The position numbers were made by a program, and so were the translations under genes. From an uncultured Prevotella sp. (lineage in GTDB: Bacteria; Bacteroidota; Bacteroidia; Bacteroidales; Bacteroidaceae): a DNA stretch of 43,795 nt. Positions within the stretch are counted from its first letter, which is position 1; each line of letters starts with the position of its first letter. The notes beneath the pieces were generated by a model. It saw only the letters and a program-made list of their open reading frames with translations. It did no database searches and was not told the origin of the DNA. This document shows, in pieces, positions 43,138 through 43,795 of the stretch. The stretch is taken from the NCBI GenBank assembly GCA_905234845.1, contig CAJOIW010000015.1:1-43795 (forward strand), written 5' to 3'.

Positions 43138-43631
43138 TTCTTCAAAATTTTAAGGGTTGTCTGATTGGTTTTAATGATATAAATGCCCTGCGGACGGGCG
43201 GTAAGACTGACGGTGAGCGTTCCGTCGGCAGCGGTCTGATCACGTGAGAGCAGCAGACCGCTCGCGCTATACACCTCGACAGCTGTCTTCGGCGCGAAGC
43301 CGGCCAACTGCGCACCTTCAGCCGTGGCGCGGATAACGGGCGAGGAGCCGTCGGCAACAACCACCTCACGGATGGCGGTCACAACATCGTCGGCAAAATA
43401 AACACGGCGTAGCTCGGCAAACGGAAACGTTGCCGTCACCGTCTTTGTCGTCATCACGAGCTGGTCGGCCGTATAGGTTACTTTGGGAAAGTCGGCAAAG
43501 ACGAAGCCCTGCTTCGTGCCGTCAAGACGCTCCACCCACACGCCGTCGTCGGGAGCCGCAGCCATGCCCGACAATGCCCACATGCTCAAGAGCATGGTGA
43601 GCAGAAAAGCAAAATGTAGTTTTTTCTTCAT
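43134..43631 (-). CDS. Secreted protein with a C-terminal sorting-like module
   Basis: A 165-residue protein with a signal peptide (about residues 1-25, ending in GMAAA). The N-terminal part is a beta segment (VWVERLDGTKQGFVFADFPK) similar in style to that of the SUMF1-type partner. The C-terminal part reads VEVYSASGLLLSRDQTAADG then ARPQGIYIIKTNQTTLKILK, which resembles a T9SS type A sorting domain. Function unknown. It is translationally coupled (4-base overlap) to the SUMF1-type gene, so the two are expected to work together at the surface. Confidence 0.8.
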   Translation of the reverse strand: MKKKLHFAFLLTMLLSMWALSGMAAAPDDGVWVERLDGTKQGFVFADFPKVTYTADQLVMTTKTVTATFPFAELRRVYFADDVVTAIREVVVADGSSPVIRATAEGAQLAGFAPKTAVEVYSASGLLLSRDQTAADGTLTVSLTARPQGIYIIKTNQTTLKILKK

Positions 43632-43680
43632 TTTTGTAAACGCGAAAGTTAGTTATATTTATTATCGTTATTTTCTGTGG

Positions 43681-43688
43681 CAAAGGTA
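43681..43688 (-). promoter_or_regulatory. -7 promoter box (TACCTTTG)
   Basis: A perfect TAnnTTTG on the minus strand 49 bases before the secreted-protein start. No TTTG at -33. Confidence 0.5.
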
Positions 43689-43702
43689 TATATTTTATGG
43701 CT

Positions 43703-43795
43703 CTATGTTGATTTGAGTGGGTAATGGAAAACATCACCACCATTTATATAGTAGACCATATCGATAAAGTTGTTCACGTTGGCATATCCTCTGGC
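43703..43795 (-). CDS. C-terminal fragment of a gene cut by the window edge
   Basis: A minus-strand frame open from the right edge to a TAG at 43703-43705, encoding about 30 residues that end in GGDVFHYPLKST. The composition looks protein-like, but it is too short to assign. The stop lies 14 bases before the -7 box of the secreted-protein gene. Confidence 0.4.
   Translation of the reverse strand, partial: ARGYANVNNFIDMVYYINGGDVFHYPLKST

Noticed and set aside
1..43795. tRNA or rRNA genes, prophage, toxin-antitoxin or restriction systems
   Set aside because: No T-loop words, rRNA stretches, integrases, phage structural genes or defence gene motifs were seen on either strand.

Overview
The window looks like chromosomal DNA from a Prevotella-type member of the Bacteroidales. 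Four things point there. Five minus-strand genes have promoters of the Bacteroidetes form TTTG-N20-TAnnTTTG. The ribosomal protein S16 carries a long Ala/Glu-rich tail. Two small secreted proteins end in domains resembling type IX secretion (T9SS) sorting domains. Start codons lack obvious Shine-Dalgarno sequences. I cannot name the species from sequence alone.

Layout. 1-2.7 kb: two AT-rich genes of unknown function, one a membrane zinc-ribbon protein. 2.7-3.8 kb: a gene-free stretch full of inverted repeats, including a 22-bp-phased dyad array and a nested palindromic element. 3.8-7.8 kb: a GC-rich MscS-type channel convergent with an NhaD-type Na+/H+ antiporter, separated by 8-bp tandem repeats. 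8-11.6 kb: an O-antigen-type flippase divergent from two overlapping glycosyltransferase genes. 11.7-16.1 kb (minus strand): S16, a LuxR-type regulator, RNase Y, ZapA, a coiled-coil protein and an unknown protein. 16.8-23.4 kb: an exopolysaccharide operon (polyprenyl glycosylphosphotransferase, RfbA, Wzc-like tyrosine kinase), a 21-bp hairpin, then a HAD-like phosphatase and a nucleotidyltransferase-like protein. 23.4-31.6 kb (minus): glmS-purF-carA-carB, a tight cluster of glutamine-dependent enzymes. 31.7-34.2 kb: a Wza-like export lipoprotein divergent from asparaginase and rubrerythrin. 34.4-38 kb (minus): dapA, truA, an ECF sigma / membrane protein / small periplasmic protein cassette, and a mini-protein that is little more than a sorting domain. 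38.1-41.7 kb (minus): RNase Z, a lipoprotein, MazG and LeuB. 41.7-43.8 kb: a repeat-rich gap, a secreted SUMF1-type protein, its overlapping secreted partner, and a gene tail cut by the window edge.

The coherent biology is cell-envelope polysaccharide production plus central nitrogen metabolism. The flippase, glycosyltransferases, WcaJ/WbaP-type initiator, RfbA, Wzc-like and Wza-like proteins fit the first. GlmS (amino sugars), PurF, CarAB and asparaginase fit the second.

The most unusual signal is not a gene. Three intergenic regions (about 2.93-3.04, 16.40-16.50 and 42.08-42.20 kb) each hold five or six imperfect AAAG-N4-6-CTTT dyads whose starts are 20-23 bp apart, mostly exactly 22. A looser three-unit relative lies at 34.34-34.40 kb. 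I know of no named element that matches this. It may be a phased protein-binding array or a dispersed hairpin family, and it is the best candidate here for something undescribed.
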